Shown one piece after another: positions 8,319 through 16,930 of a stretch of DNA of 64,000 bases. The stretch is from an uncultured Roseovarius sp. Lineage in GTDB: Bacteria > Pseudomonadota > Alphaproteobacteria > Rhodobacterales > Rhodobacteraceae. The translations under genes were made by a program, and so were the position numbers. Every line of letters begins with the position of its first letter. Within the stretch, counting starts at the first letter, position 1. Below the pieces are notes generated by a model, which worked only from the letters and a program-made list of their open reading frames with translations, had not been told where the DNA came from and did no database searches. The stretch covers positions 451,580 through 515,579 of the forward strand of contig CANNCP010000001.1 of assembly GCA_947503145.1 (NCBI GenBank), written 5' to 3'.

Positions 8319-8504
8319 GCCTTCGGCGAGGATATTTCATGCAAGAAGAAAAGGGGGGAGCCACCTGGCCCCCCCTCGCGAAGAGGTCGTGACTCTTCTC
8401 CTTGCACGGTCATCGGCGTCCCCGCCTGTACCGTATCTCCATCCTCGGTAAAGATGATTAAGAAACCGTATCTTCTTCTTGCTCCAAATATCCTGGCCGA
8501 AGGC
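8319..8504. repeat. Inverted pair of R1 repeat copies between acyl-CoA dehydrogenase and CoA ligase genes
   Basis: In the 243-base gap, copy C ('GCCTTCGGCGAGGATATTTC' then 'ATGCAAGAAGAA', 8319-8350) faces an inverted copy D at 8472-8504. The reverse complement of D reads 'TGCCTTCGGCCAGGATATTT' then 'GGAGCAAGAAGAA'. The arms could pair across about 120 bases. A GC-rich hairpin (GGGGGGAG... and CCCCCC) at about 8354-8377 lies between them. The structure may attenuate transcription between the two halves of the carnitine operon, or be two repeat insertions. No gene is visible here. Confidence 0.7.
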
Positions 8505-8533
8505 AGGAAATCTCTTTTGTTGGACCGTTTGAC

Positions 8534-10576
8534 ATGATCCGTGACCTCACCTGCCTGATCCGACCGAAATCCATCGCTGTTGTTGGTGGCGGCGTGTGGT
8601 GTGCATCGGTGATCGAGCAATGTCAGCGCATGGGCTTTGACGGGCCGATCTGGCCGGTTCATCCGACGCGAAGCGAACTCGGCGGGCTGCCCGTGCATGC
8701 GTCGGTAGCGGACCTGCCCGGCGTGCCGGATGCCACGTTCATCGGGGTGAACCGGACCGCGACGATTGATGTCGTCCGGGCCCTTAGTAAAATGGGTGCC
8801 GGTGGCGCGGTGTGTTTCGCCAGCGGCTTTCGCGAGGCGCAGGCCGAGACCGGAGATGGCGACGCGTTGCAGGACAGGTTGCTGGAGGCGGCAGGAGCAA
8901 TGCCGATCATTGGACCCAATTGCTACGGTTTCATCAACTACCTGGATGGCGCGCTCCTTTGGCCCGATCAGCATGGCGGGGTGCGGGTGGAGCGTGGCGT
9001 GGCATTGATCACGCAAAGCTCGAACATTGCGATCAATCTCGGCATGCAGGCGCGCGGTCTGCCGTTGGCCTATGTGGCGACGGCGGGTAATCAGGCGCAG
9101 ACCGGGCTGTCGGAGCTGGGCCAGGCGCTGCTGGAAGACCCGCGCGTGACTGCGCTGGGTTTGCATATTGAGGGGATCGGTGATCTGCGCGCCTTCGAGG
9201 CGTTGGCGGCCAAGGCAAGGGCGCTGGGCAAACCCATCGTGGCACTGAAGGCGGGCAAGTCCGAGCAGGCGCGTGTCGCCACCGTGTCGCACACGGCCTC
9301 GCTGGCGGGCAGTGATGCGGGGGCGGCGGCGCTCTTGCGGCGGCTGGGGATCGCGCGGGTCGATAGCCTGCCGGTTCTGCTGGAGACGCTGAAGCTGATG
9401 CATTTTGCCGGGCCGCCCGCGTCTGATCGGATGATCTCGATCTCATGCTCTGGCGGCGAGGCCAGCCTCGTTGCCGATGCGGCCGTCGGGCGCGGGGTCA
9501 GCTTTCCGCCGCTGAACGACCGGCAGCGCTGCGAACTGCGCGCCGCGCTGGGGCCGATGGTCGCGCTGGCCAACCCGCTCGATTATCACACCTTCATCTG
9601 GAATGACGTGCCAGCCATGACCGAGACGTTCACCGCCGCGCTGCGCGGCGATCTGGCGCTGGGCTGTCTCATTGTTGATTACCCGCGCACCGACCGGTGC
9701 AGCGATGATGCCTGGGATTGCACGATCGGGGCAGGCAAGGCGGCGCACGAGGCCACGGGCGTGCCGGTGGCGATCGTGGCCAGCCTGCCCGAGAACATGC
9801 CGGAGGCCAAGGCGGCCGAGATTGCGGCGGCCGGTCTCATCCCGATGGCGGGCATTGACGAGATGCTCAGCGCGTTCGAGGCGGCGCGCAGTACGGCGCG
9901 CGCGTCTGGTGATCCCGCGCCCCTGCTCTTGCCCGGACATACGCGCGAGGCGCGCGTGCTGAGCGAAGCCGACAGCAAGGCGGCATTGGCCGCGTACGGG
10001 TTGTGCGTGCCCCGTTGCGCCCGCGCGGGTGGCAAGGTCGAGTTGAGCCGCGCGGTGCGCGAAATCGGCCTGCCGCTGGTGCTCAAGGGGGAGGGTGTCG
10101 CGCACAAGACCGAAGCAGGGGCGGTGGCTGTTGGGTTGCAGACCACGGCCGAGGTGATCGAGGCGGCCAGCGCGATGAAGGCGCGGTCCTATCTGGTAGA
10201 AGAGATGATTACGGGCGGCGTGGCGGAGGTGTTGATCGGGGTGGTGCGCGATCCGGCGCATGGCTATGTTCTGACCATCGCGGCAGGCGGTATCCTGACC
10301 GAGATCTTGCAGGACGCCGCCTCGTTGCTGGTGCCTGCGACCGAGGCCGAGACCGGCGCGGCGCTGGACGGCTTGCGTATCGCGCCCCTGCTGCGCGGCT
10401 ATCGCGGCAAGCCGGCGGCGGACCGGGCGGCAATCATCGCTGCGGTCATGGCGGTACAGGCCTACACGCTGGCGCATGGTGGTACACTGGAAGAGGTCGA
10501 GGTCAACCCGCTGATCTGCACGCCCTTGGGGGCGGTGGCGGCGGATGCGCTCATCAGGACAGGAGAGACAACATGA
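8534..10576 (+). CDS. Acetate-CoA ligase (ADP-forming) family acyl-CoA synthetase, candidate gamma-butyrobetaine/carnitine-CoA ligase
   Basis: A single 680-aa chain of the NDP-forming acyl-CoA synthetase superfamily. The N-terminal CoA-binding domain (about 8-130) has 'SIAVVGGGVWCASVIEQC' and 'PIIGPNCYGFINY'. The succinyl-CoA-ligase-like middle (about 150-440) has 'VALKAGKSEQARVATVSHTA'. The C-terminal ATP-grasp domain (about 480-680) has 'GLPLVLKGEGVAHKTEAGAV' and 'EEVEVNPLICTP'. In this operon it most likely activates gamma-butyrobetaine or carnitine with CoA. This differs from the AMP-forming CaiC of enterobacteria, but similar ligases occur in other aerobic butyrobetaine loci. The stop overlaps the hydratase start by 4 bases. 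Confidence 0.88.
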   Translation: MIRDLTCLIRPKSIAVVGGGVWCASVIEQCQRMGFDGPIWPVHPTRSELGGLPVHASVADLPGVPDATFIGVNRTATIDVVRALSKMGAGGAVCFASGFREAQAETGDGDALQDRLLEAAGAMPIIGPNCYGFINYLDGALLWPDQHGGVRVERGVALITQSSNIAINLGMQARGLPLAYVATAGNQAQTGLSELGQALLEDPRVTALGLHIEGIGDLRAFEALAAKARALGKPIVALKAGKSEQARVATVSHTASLAGSDAGAAALLRRLGIARVDSLPVLLETLKLMHFAGPPASDRMISISCSGGEASLVADAAVGRGVSFPPLNDRQRCELRAALGPMVALANPLDYHTFIWNDVPAMTETFTAALRGDLALGCLIVDYPRTDRCSDDAWDCTIGAGKAAHEATGVPVAIVASLPENMPEAKAAEIAAAGLIPMAGIDEMLSAFEAARSTARASGDPAPLLLPGHTREARVLSEADSKAALAAYGLCVPRCARAGGKVELSRAVREIGLPLVLKGEGVAHKTEAGAVAVGLQTTAEVIEAASAMKARSYLVEEMITGGVAEVLIGVVRDPAHGYVLTIAAGGILTEILQDAASLLVPATEAETGAALDGLRIAPLLRGYRGKPAADRAAIIAAVMAVQAYTLAHGGTLEEVEVNPLICTPLGAVAADALIRTGETT

Positions 10577-11367
10577 CGGACAACACAACAGGACCGGTCA
10601 GGACCGAACGGCGCGGTCATGTTCTGGAGGTCACGCTGGACCGGCCCAAGGCGAATGCGATCGATCTGGCCACCAGCCGTATCATGGGCGAGGTGTTCCG
10701 CGATTTCCGCGACGATGCCGATCTGCGCGTGGCGATCATCACCGGTGCGGGGGGCAAGTTTTTCTGCCCGGGCTGGGATCTCAAGGCGGCAGCGGACGGC
10801 GATGCGGTGGATGGTGATTACGGCGTCGGCGGCTTTGGCGGTATTCAGGAACTGCGCGACCTGAACAAGCCGATCATCGCCGCCGTAAACGGTATCTGCT
10901 GTGGCGGCGGGCTGGAGCTGGCCCTGGGCGCGGATATCATCCTGGCAGCGGAGCACGCGCAATTTGCGCTGCCCGAGATCCGCTCGGGCACCGTGGCCGA
11001 TGCGGCCAGCGTGAAACTGCCCAAGCGCATTCCCTATCACATCGCGATGGAGATGCTGCTGACCGGGCGTTGGATCGATGCGCAAGAGGCGGCGCGCTGG
11101 GGCATGATCAACCAGATCCATCCCGCCGACAAGCTGATGGAAGAGGCCCGTGCGCTGGCCGATCATCTGGCCAGCGGTCCACCGCTGGTCTACGCCGCGA
11201 TAAAGGAGGTCGTGCGCGACGCCGAAGGGCGCGATTTTCAGAGCACGATGAACAAGATCGCGCGCCGACAATATCCGTCCGTCGATGTGCTCTATTCGTC
11301 AGACGATCAGCTGGAGGGTGCCAAGGCGTTCGCCGAAAAACGCGATCCGGTCTGGAAGGGACGCTGA
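10573..11367 (+). CDS. caiD: Crotonobetainyl-CoA hydratase (CaiD-like enoyl-CoA hydratase)
   Basis: This 264-aa crotonase-fold protein starts at ATG 10573 (ATGA overlap). It follows Escherichia coli CaiD closely as I remember it: '[14 protein letters not shown]', 'MGEVF', '[14 protein letters not shown]', 'GWDLKAA' and the C-terminal '[12 protein letters not shown]'. The active-site Glu residues are kept in '[12 protein letters not shown]' and 'FALPEIRSG'. CaiD interconverts crotonobetainyl-CoA and L-carnitinyl-CoA. Here it would hydrate crotonobetainyl-CoA, linking gamma-butyrobetaine oxidation to the carnitine dehydrogenase. One difference is 'TVADAAS' where CaiD has 'IVPDSGG' after the catalytic Glu. 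Confidence 0.9.
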   Translation: MTDNTTGPVRTERRGHVLEVTLDRPKANAIDLATSRIMGEVFRDFRDDADLRVAIITGAGGKFFCPGWDLKAAADGDAVDGDYGVGGFGGIQELRDLNKPIIAAVNGICCGGGLELALGADIILAAEHAQFALPEIRSGTVADAASVKLPKRIPYHIAMEMLLTGRWIDAQEAARWGMINQIHPADKLMEEARALADHLASGPPLVYAAIKEVVRDAEGRDFQSTMNKIARRQYPSVDVLYSSDDQLEGAKAFAEKRDPVWKGR

Positions 11368-11605
11368 GAATGCGCTCTCGGGGGGGGGCGGTTTTGATGG
11401 ACCGGCCCAATCCGGCCAATGTAATTCTGCTGCGGGTGCAAAAGGAAAACTTGCAATGTCGTGGCAACGGGTCCATATGCGCACTGCAAACGTTTTTCTT
11501 TTTCGACCAACTGTCTCCCTAATACGGCGCTCAGTCACTTCGATCCAGACCGACTACGCCAAGTTGCCGCACTATGCGGGCAACACCAATCAGGAGACTA
11601 CGGAT
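11368..11605. other. Intergenic region and presumed 5' leader of the cold-shock gene
   Basis: This 238-base stretch contains a run of nine G at about 11381-11389 and no supportable gene. Immediately upstream of the cold-shock ATG is 'CAGGAGACTACGGAT', with AGGAG as ribosome site. Cold-shock mRNAs usually carry long structured leaders, and the roughly 150 bases from about 11450 onward could serve as one. I did not identify promoter boxes with confidence. Confidence 0.4.
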
Positions 11606-11812
11606 ATGGCCACTGGCACCGTAAAATGGTTCAACACGACTAAAGGTTTTGGTTTCATCGCACCCGATGGCGGCAGCAAGGACGTTTTCGTCCACATCAG
11701 CGCCGTTGAGCGCGCAGGCCTGACCTCTCTGGCGGATGACCAGAAAGTCACGTTCGACATCGAAGCCGGCCGTGACGGCCGCGAAAGCGCTGCGAATATT
11801 CAACTCGCATAA
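11606..11812 (+). CDS. Cold-shock domain protein (CspA family)
   Basis: This 68-aa single cold-shock domain carries RNP1 'KGFGFI' and RNP2 'VFVHIS', with 'GTVKWFN' at the N-terminus. Such proteins bind single-stranded RNA/DNA and melt mRNA structure in the cytoplasm. The start at ATG 11606 gives the standard length and has AGGAG 9 bases upstream; upstream in-frame codons are leader. A strong rho-independent terminator follows 12 bases after the stop. It is monocistronic and unrelated to the carnitine operon before it. Confidence 0.95.
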   Translation: MATGTVKWFNTTKGFGFIAPDGGSKDVFVHISAVERAGLTSLADDQKVTFDIEAGRDGRESAANIQLA

Positions 11813-11823
11813 GCTTTGACAGG

Positions 11824-11862
11824 CGGGCGGCATCGGGATTTCCCGTTGCCGCCCGTTTTGCG
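11824..11862 (+). terminator. Rho-independent terminator of cold-shock gene
   Basis: The stem is CGGGCGGCA..CGGGA / TCCCG..TGCCGCCCG (11824-11855) with a short loop, followed at once by TTTTG. Location 12 bases after the csp stop fits. Confidence 0.85.
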
Positions 11863-11969
11863 TTTGGGCTGAACGAAACCCACCGCCTCGCGTGTTGCGC
11901 GATCCTGTCTATCGTTATGACGCCAGATCTGCGGGGCAGCCCGGACGGATCGGCGCGCGCTGCTCATCC

Positions 11970-12021
11970 TAAGGCGTTCCGCGAAAAAAACCTGAATCAC
12001 AGCTTTTCGCGAAACGTCTTA
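11970..12021. repeat. Dispersed palindromic repeat R2, copy a
   Basis: Near-perfect inverted repeat: arms TAAGGCGTTCCGCGAAAA and TTTTCGCGAAACGTCTTA, with the spacer AAACCTGAATCACAGC. The right arm includes the stop codon (TAA, minus strand) of the acyltransferase gene. Related copies lie at 24441-24554, 27283-27340, 34667-34711, 38844-38960, 44578-44626 and 61591-61622. Placed between convergent genes, it could act as a terminator for the minus-strand operon. Confidence 0.8.
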
Positions 12022-13062
12022 GTCTTGCGGTGCGGTCACTATCCTGCGCTGGTCCTCGCGGCCCATCGACACCATGAACGGCCCGGCCTCCTGCCATGCC
12101 TGAAAGCCGGGCTTGTCCGCCATGCCCTGCCAGCCGCAGGCGATGAGAGATTGCGCCACCGCGCCGCCCAGCGTGGTGCCCGGCCCCGCGACGATAAAGA
12201 GGTCAGGTGCAAATTCGCGCGCGGCTACGGCAATGCTGCGGGCAAAATCATAGCTTTGCGTCACTTGATGACCCAGCGTATAGGCGCGCAGGGCGCGGGC
12301 GTCGCTGGTTCCCGGCCACCAGATCGCGCCGCGTCCGTCAATCAGCGGGATGGCAGGCGGCCGGAACATGTCATCGCCGAGCGCTGCGCGTCCGGCGACC
12401 GCTACGGGCTCTTGCAGATCGGTGTGAAACGCTGCGTGTCCCGGCAGGCGCAGGGGGAAGCGATCCTGTACACGCGGCACCGCCTGCTCGAACGCCTCCA
12501 GCCCGGCGGCGTCGCCCGCCAGCACCAGCATGCCGCCGAGGTCGATCGACAGCCGCAGAACCGTCCCCTCCCGTGTGTCGATCTCGCGGACCATTTCCAG
12601 CAATGCGGTGCGCCGCGCCGAATCAGGTGCCCAATCGTCATCCGTACAAGGATAGATCAACTGCCCGCCGATCATCGCGTCCTGCATCAGGCGCCCCATC
12701 GTGCCGGCCACGCGCAGCCCGTTTTCCAAGCTGAGCGCGCCACCGGCGGCAAGTGCTGTGTACCAGCCCATCGAGTTACCAGTGATCGCGACCACATCAA
12801 TGTCGGCAGCCAGACTGCGTGCATCGAGTGCGGAACAGGCATAGATCAGCGGGGCCGCGATATCGCCGCGCAGGTGCAGTTTGGGATCGAACCGCGTCGC
12901 GCCGTCGAGCGCGGTCAGGGTTTCCCGCCCGTCGGCGGCACGCTGCGCATCCAGTGCCGCCAGTGCATCGCTGCTAGCGGCATGATGGTGGGCGAGATAG
13001 CCAAGCTCGGCCTTGTTATACGTCCCGCGGCCGGGGCAGATCAGGACCGCCCGCCGGGTCAT
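12019..13062 (-). CDS. FabD-like acyltransferase (ACP/CoA S-malonyltransferase family)
   Basis: A 347-aa acyltransferase-fold protein. It opens 'LICPGRGTYNKAELG'. The nucleophile elbow reads 'ITGNSMGWYTAL' (Ser97), where most FabD/MdcH proteins have GHSxG, so the residue before the Ser is Asn instead of His. The His of the catalytic pair is in 'LPGHAAFHTDLQ' (His213), and 'VAGPGTTLGGAV' lies near the C-terminus. It is last in the TTT operon, overlapping the E1 stop by 4 bases. Moving an acyl group formed by the E1 enzyme to CoA or a carrier protein is plausible but inferred. The stop falls within repeat R2. Confidence 0.8.
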   Translation of the reverse strand: MTRRAVLICPGRGTYNKAELGYLAHHHAASSDALAALDAQRAADGRETLTALDGATRFDPKLHLRGDIAAPLIYACSALDARSLAADIDVVAITGNSMGWYTALAAGGALSLENGLRVAGTMGRLMQDAMIGGQLIYPCTDDDWAPDSARRTALLEMVREIDTREGTVLRLSIDLGGMLVLAGDAAGLEAFEQAVPRVQDRFPLRLPGHAAFHTDLQEPVAVAGRAALGDDMFRPPAIPLIDGRGAIWWPGTSDARALRAYTLGHQVTQSYDFARSIAVAAREFAPDLFIVAGPGTTLGGAVAQSLIACGWQGMADKPGFQAWQEAGPFMVSMGREDQRRIVTAPQD

Positions 13063-15248
13063 GAGCGTGCCTCCAGCAGTGTCTTGGCCGCGTCCACGAT
13101 CCCGTCAGCCGAGGGCATCGTCGCCGCATAGGCCGGGCCGGTCGCGATAAAGCTGTCCTCGGCGGCCAGTCTGGCGATTGGTTGGCAGGTCTTTTCGGCG
13201 AAAAGCGCCATCAGCCCTTCGGCCTGCCCGCCGGTGCGACGGCATTCGTCGACGACCAAAATCGCGTCGCAGCCGCGCGTGGCCTCCAGCAGCGCGGCCT
13301 CGGGCACCGGCGCGATCCAGCGCATGTCGATCACGCGGGCATTCACGCCTCCGGCCGCCAGTCGCGCCTGTGCCTGCCGTGACAGGTAATGCCCGTTGCC
13401 ATAAGTGACGATGGCCAGATCGGTCCCGTCGCCGTGTACGCCGACCGTATCCAGCGCGATCACGCGGTCAGGCGCGGGATAGGTATCCATCCACGCGCCA
13501 TCGCCAGCCTCATGCAGGTCACGCATCGGATAGAGGGCGATCGGCTCGACAAATACCACGACGCGCTGTTCCTCACGTGCCAGCCGCACGCATTCACGCA
13601 GCATGCAGGCGGCATCGGCGCCCGACGACGGGCAGGCGACGATCAGCCCCGGAATGTCGCGCAGCACCGCCAGGCTGTTATCATTGTGAAAATGCCCGCC
13701 GAACCCTTTTTGGTAGCCCAGCCCGGCGATGCGCAGCACCATCGGGTTGGTGAACTGTCCCTGGCTGAAGAACGGCAATGTCGCCGCCTCGCCGCGCAAC
13801 TGGTCCTCGGCATTGTGCAGATAGGCGAGGAACTGGATTTCGGGCATCGGGACAAAGCCGTTATGCGCCAGCCCGATTGCCAGCCCGAGAATGCTTTGTT
13901 CATCCAGCAGCGTGTCGATCACGCGGTCGGTGCCAAAGCGCTGGTGCAGCCGTTGGGTGACGCCGTAGACGCCGCCCTTGCGCCCGACATCCTCGCCCAT
14001 CACGACGATCTCGGAGTGTTCCAGCATCAGGTCGGTGAGCGCCCAGTTGATCAGGCGGCTCATCGGTTGCGGCTGGTCCATTTGTTTCAGGTCACTGCCG
14101 AAGGCAGTGGCGCGGGCCTCTTTCGAGGGGCCGTTGGTCAGCGCGCAGGTGCGTTTGGGAGGCACGATGCAGGCCATCACATCGGATGCGGTTTTCAGCC
14201 GTGGGCGTTGCACGGCCTCCTCAGCGATACGCGCGACGCGCGCCAGCGTTTCCTCGTAGATTGTCAGCGCTTCTTTGCGGCTCAGTGCGCCGGCGCTGTC
14301 CAGCAGGCGCACGGAATGCAGCAAGGGATCGTTCGCCTCTTCGGCCTCGACCATGGATTTGGGCAGGTATGTGGTGGGCAGGTCCGCGCCCGCGTGGCCA
14401 TAAAGGCGCACCATTGTCAGGTGCAGGAACGCCGGTTTTCGGTGGCGTCGGACATAGGCCGCCGCCGCAGCCGCAGCACGGGCGGTGTCGTAGAGATCCA
14501 GGCCGTCAGCGTGGAAATAACGTATGCCCGGACGGTGCTGCATCGATGCCGCGATCCAGCCTTTTGGTGTCTGGGTCGAAATGCCGATGCCGTTATCCTC
14601 GCACACCAGCAGCAGCGGCAGCGGAACTGATTGCACGCTGGCCCAGCCTGCCGCGTTGATCGCGCCCTGCGCCGTTGAATGGTTGGCCGACGCATCGCCG
14701 AAACTGGCCATCGCGATCCCGTCCTGCGGCAGTTGCCGATGCTCGGGCGGGTGCCTGCGAGCCAGCCCGATGCCGTAGGCCGTGCCGACCGCCTTGGGCA
14801 GGTGGCTGGCGATGGTCGAGGTCTGCGGCGGGATCATCAACGCTTTTGATCCCAGTACCTTGTGCCGTCCGCCCGATATCGGGTCTTCGGATGAACACGC
14901 AAAGCTAAGCAGCATGTCCCAGGTGATGGTCTGCCCCGGCACCTGATCCGCGCGGGCGATCTGAAACGCCGCATCGCGGTAATGCAGGAATGCGATATCA
15001 TCCGGGCGCAGCGCATGCGCGACCGCCGCCATGCCTTCGTGCCCCGACGATCCGATGGTGTAAAAGCCCTGACCCGCCTTCTGCATCGCCCGGCTGGTCC
15101 GGTCCAGCGCCCGGCTGAGGCATTGCGCGCGAAACAGCGTCACCGCCTCTGCGGGGCTGAGAGCGTCGGTCGGTGACGCACCGCCCGGCAGGTCCCCTTG
15201 CGGGCAAAGGCGCAGGAAGTTCTCGTGTACGATTTCGGCGCGATCCAT
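13059..15248 (-). CDS. Fused E1 alpha/beta 2-oxoacid (or acetoin-type) dehydrogenase, TPP-dependent
   Basis: A 729-aa fusion of the two E1 subunits. Residues 1 to about 380 are alpha-like: 'FYTIGSSGHEGMAAVAHAL', TPP/Mg motif 'FGDASANHSTAQGAIN' (from 183) closing with 'CEDNGIGIST'. About 395-729 are beta-like: 'MGEDVGRKGGVYGVTQRL', 'EIQFLAYLHNAEDQLRGEAA'. E1 enzymes decarboxylate 2-oxo acids or cleave acetoin and pass the acyl group to lipoyl-E2. No E2 or E3 gene is in the operon. The 152-base gap before it may hold a separate promoter. The stop overlaps the acyltransferase start, tying the two functions together. Confidence 0.88.
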   Translation of the reverse strand: MDRAEIVHENFLRLCPQGDLPGGASPTDALSPAEAVTLFRAQCLSRALDRTSRAMQKAGQGFYTIGSSGHEGMAAVAHALRPDDIAFLHYRDAAFQIARADQVPGQTITWDMLLSFACSSEDPISGGRHKVLGSKALMIPPQTSTIASHLPKAVGTAYGIGLARRHPPEHRQLPQDGIAMASFGDASANHSTAQGAINAAGWASVQSVPLPLLLVCEDNGIGISTQTPKGWIAASMQHRPGIRYFHADGLDLYDTARAAAAAAAYVRRHRKPAFLHLTMVRLYGHAGADLPTTYLPKSMVEAEEANDPLLHSVRLLDSAGALSRKEALTIYEETLARVARIAEEAVQRPRLKTASDVMACIVPPKRTCALTNGPSKEARATAFGSDLKQMDQPQPMSRLINWALTDLMLEHSEIVVMGEDVGRKGGVYGVTQRLHQRFGTDRVIDTLLDEQSILGLAIGLAHNGFVPMPEIQFLAYLHNAEDQLRGEAATLPFFSQGQFTNPMVLRIAGLGYQKGFGGHFHNDNSLAVLRDIPGLIVACPSSGADAACMLRECVRLAREEQRVVVFVEPIALYPMRDLHEAGDGAWMDTYPAPDRVIALDTVGVHGDGTDLAIVTYGNGHYLSRQAQARLAAGGVNARVIDMRWIAPVPEAALLEATRGCDAILVVDECRRTGGQAEGLMALFAEKTCQPIARLAAEDSFIATGPAYAATMPSADGIVDAAKTLLEARS

Positions 15249-15400
15249 GGGGCTCTCGTGCTGTTACGCGGCCAACGGGCACGCTATTACGCGGGCACCT
15301 TAGGCAATTGGCATCGGACTGCAAGTATATCCGCAACCAAGTTCTGGCCCATACTCCGGGTGTCTGAATCCACGTCCCGCCGCCGTCTGGCGCCGCATGG

Positions 15401-16930
15401 TCACCCGCGTGGCACAGGGATGGCCTCAGGCGGCACCGCGTTGCGTTCGGGCAGGATTTCGGCCAGTTTCAGGCGCTGGATCTTGCCCGACGGCCCTTTG
15501 GGTAATTCGTCCATCAGATGAACCGCATCAGGGGCCTTGAAGGTGCCCAGACGGTCGGCGCACAGTGCGATCAGCGCGGCTTCGGTCAGGGTCGTCCCGC
15601 CGCGCAGCCGGACCGCCGCCTCGACACGCTCGCCGTAGCGCGAGCAGGGGCGTGCGAATGCCGCGGCCTCGATCACGTCGGCATGGGCATATAGCGCCTC
15701 GTCGATCTCGCGCGGGGCGATGTTCTCGCCGCCCTTGATGATCAGTTCCTTTAGCCTGCCGGTGACGAAGAGGTAGCCATCTTGGTCCATCTGGCCCAGA
15801 TCGCCGGTACGCAGCCAGCCATCCGCGAAACTCCGGGCGGTTTCTTCGGGGTTCTTGAGGTACTCCAGCATGACGTTGGGGCCGCGCACGGCAATCTCGC
15901 CTTGGGTGCCGACGGGGCAAGGGTGCTGGTCCGTGTCCAGTATCGCCACCTCGTTACCATAGGCGATTCCCGGCGAGCCGATCTTGCGGATGCCGGGCGG
16001 CAGGGGGTTCGACAGGATTTGGGCGGCGGTCTCGGTCAGGCCCATCGTCTCGATGATGGGCACGCCAAACCGGGTTTCGAACGCGGTCTGCACCTCGGGG
16101 GCCAGCGGCGCAGAGGCGGAGCGACCAAAGCGCAGGCGCGCCTTGGTGGCGTCGTCGGGGTCCGCGTCGCTGTGCAGCAGATGCGAGATGATCGTCGGCA
16201 CGACCGAGAACCACGTCGCCTCTGCCGCGCCTGCTTCAGCCCAGAACCGGCTGCGCGAGAACCGTGGGCACATCGCCAGCGATCCCCCCGAGACGAGCGC
16301 GGAAATGACGCTGACGCAGAGCCCGTTGATATGGTAGATCGGCAGCACGCAGAGGCCGCGATCCTGCGGGGTCAGCGCATGGGCAATGGCTGTGGTCCAG
16401 CCGCCGGCCAGCAGGCTGGCATGGGTGTGCACCACGCCCTTGGGCCGCCCGGTGGTGCCGGAGGTGTACATCAGCAACGCGTGATCGCCGGGGGACACGT
16501 CATGCAGCGGTGCGGTGCGTGGCGTGCCGGTGACACGCTCCAGATCTGCGCCGCGCGTATTGGCAAACATTTCGGTGGCGTCATCATGCACGAATGCCAG
16601 CCGCGCCTCGGAATGCTCCAGTGCGTAGCGAATCGCATCGGGGCCGGCGGCAAGGTTGATCATCGTCGCGCGAAACCCGCCATAGAGCGTGGCAAAGAGC
16701 GCAATCACCGCCTCGCGCCCGTTGGGATGCAGGATGGCGATACTGTCGCCGGCGGCTGCGCCGCGTGCGGTGAGGTCTGCCGCACCGACCCGAGCGGCAT
16801 CGCGCAGGTCGCGCCACCCAAGCGCCTCGTCGCCCCCCGGAAAGACAAAGGCCAGTTTTTCGGTCGTGGCGCGCGCATCCAGCCAGTCGCGGACGGTGCC
16901 TTCGGGCGGCGTATGCGGGTCCAGCTTCAT
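15401..16930 (-). CDS. AMP-forming acyl-CoA synthetase (class I adenylate-forming)
   Basis: This 509-aa protein belongs to the acyl/aryl-CoA ligase family. The phosphate loop is 'YTSGTTGRPKG' (155-165), followed by 'PIIETMGLTETAAQI' (A5), 'GWLRTGDLGQMDQDGY' (A7), 'GRLKELIIKGGENIAPREID' (A8) and 'PKGPSGKIQR' with the C-terminal catalytic Lys. It presumably activates the carboxylate brought in by the TTT transporter, giving acyl-CoA for the neighbouring acylating dehydrogenase. The start overlaps that gene's stop by 4 bases (ATGA). In SauS-containing clusters the equivalent gene can be a sulfoacetate-CoA ligase; the substrate here is not readable. Confidence 0.9.
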   Translation of the reverse strand: MKLDPHTPPEGTVRDWLDARATTEKLAFVFPGGDEALGWRDLRDAARVGAADLTARGAAAGDSIAILHPNGREAVIALFATLYGGFRATMINLAAGPDAIRYALEHSEARLAFVHDDATEMFANTRGADLERVTGTPRTAPLHDVSPGDHALLMYTSGTTGRPKGVVHTHASLLAGGWTTAIAHALTPQDRGLCVLPIYHINGLCVSVISALVSGGSLAMCPRFSRSRFWAEAGAAEATWFSVVPTIISHLLHSDADPDDATKARLRFGRSASAPLAPEVQTAFETRFGVPIIETMGLTETAAQILSNPLPPGIRKIGSPGIAYGNEVAILDTDQHPCPVGTQGEIAVRGPNVMLEYLKNPEETARSFADGWLRTGDLGQMDQDGYLFVTGRLKELIIKGGENIAPREIDEALYAHADVIEAAAFARPCSRYGERVEAAVRLRGGTTLTEAALIALCADRLGTFKAPDAVHLMDELPKGPSGKIQRLKLAEILPERNAVPPEAIPVPRG

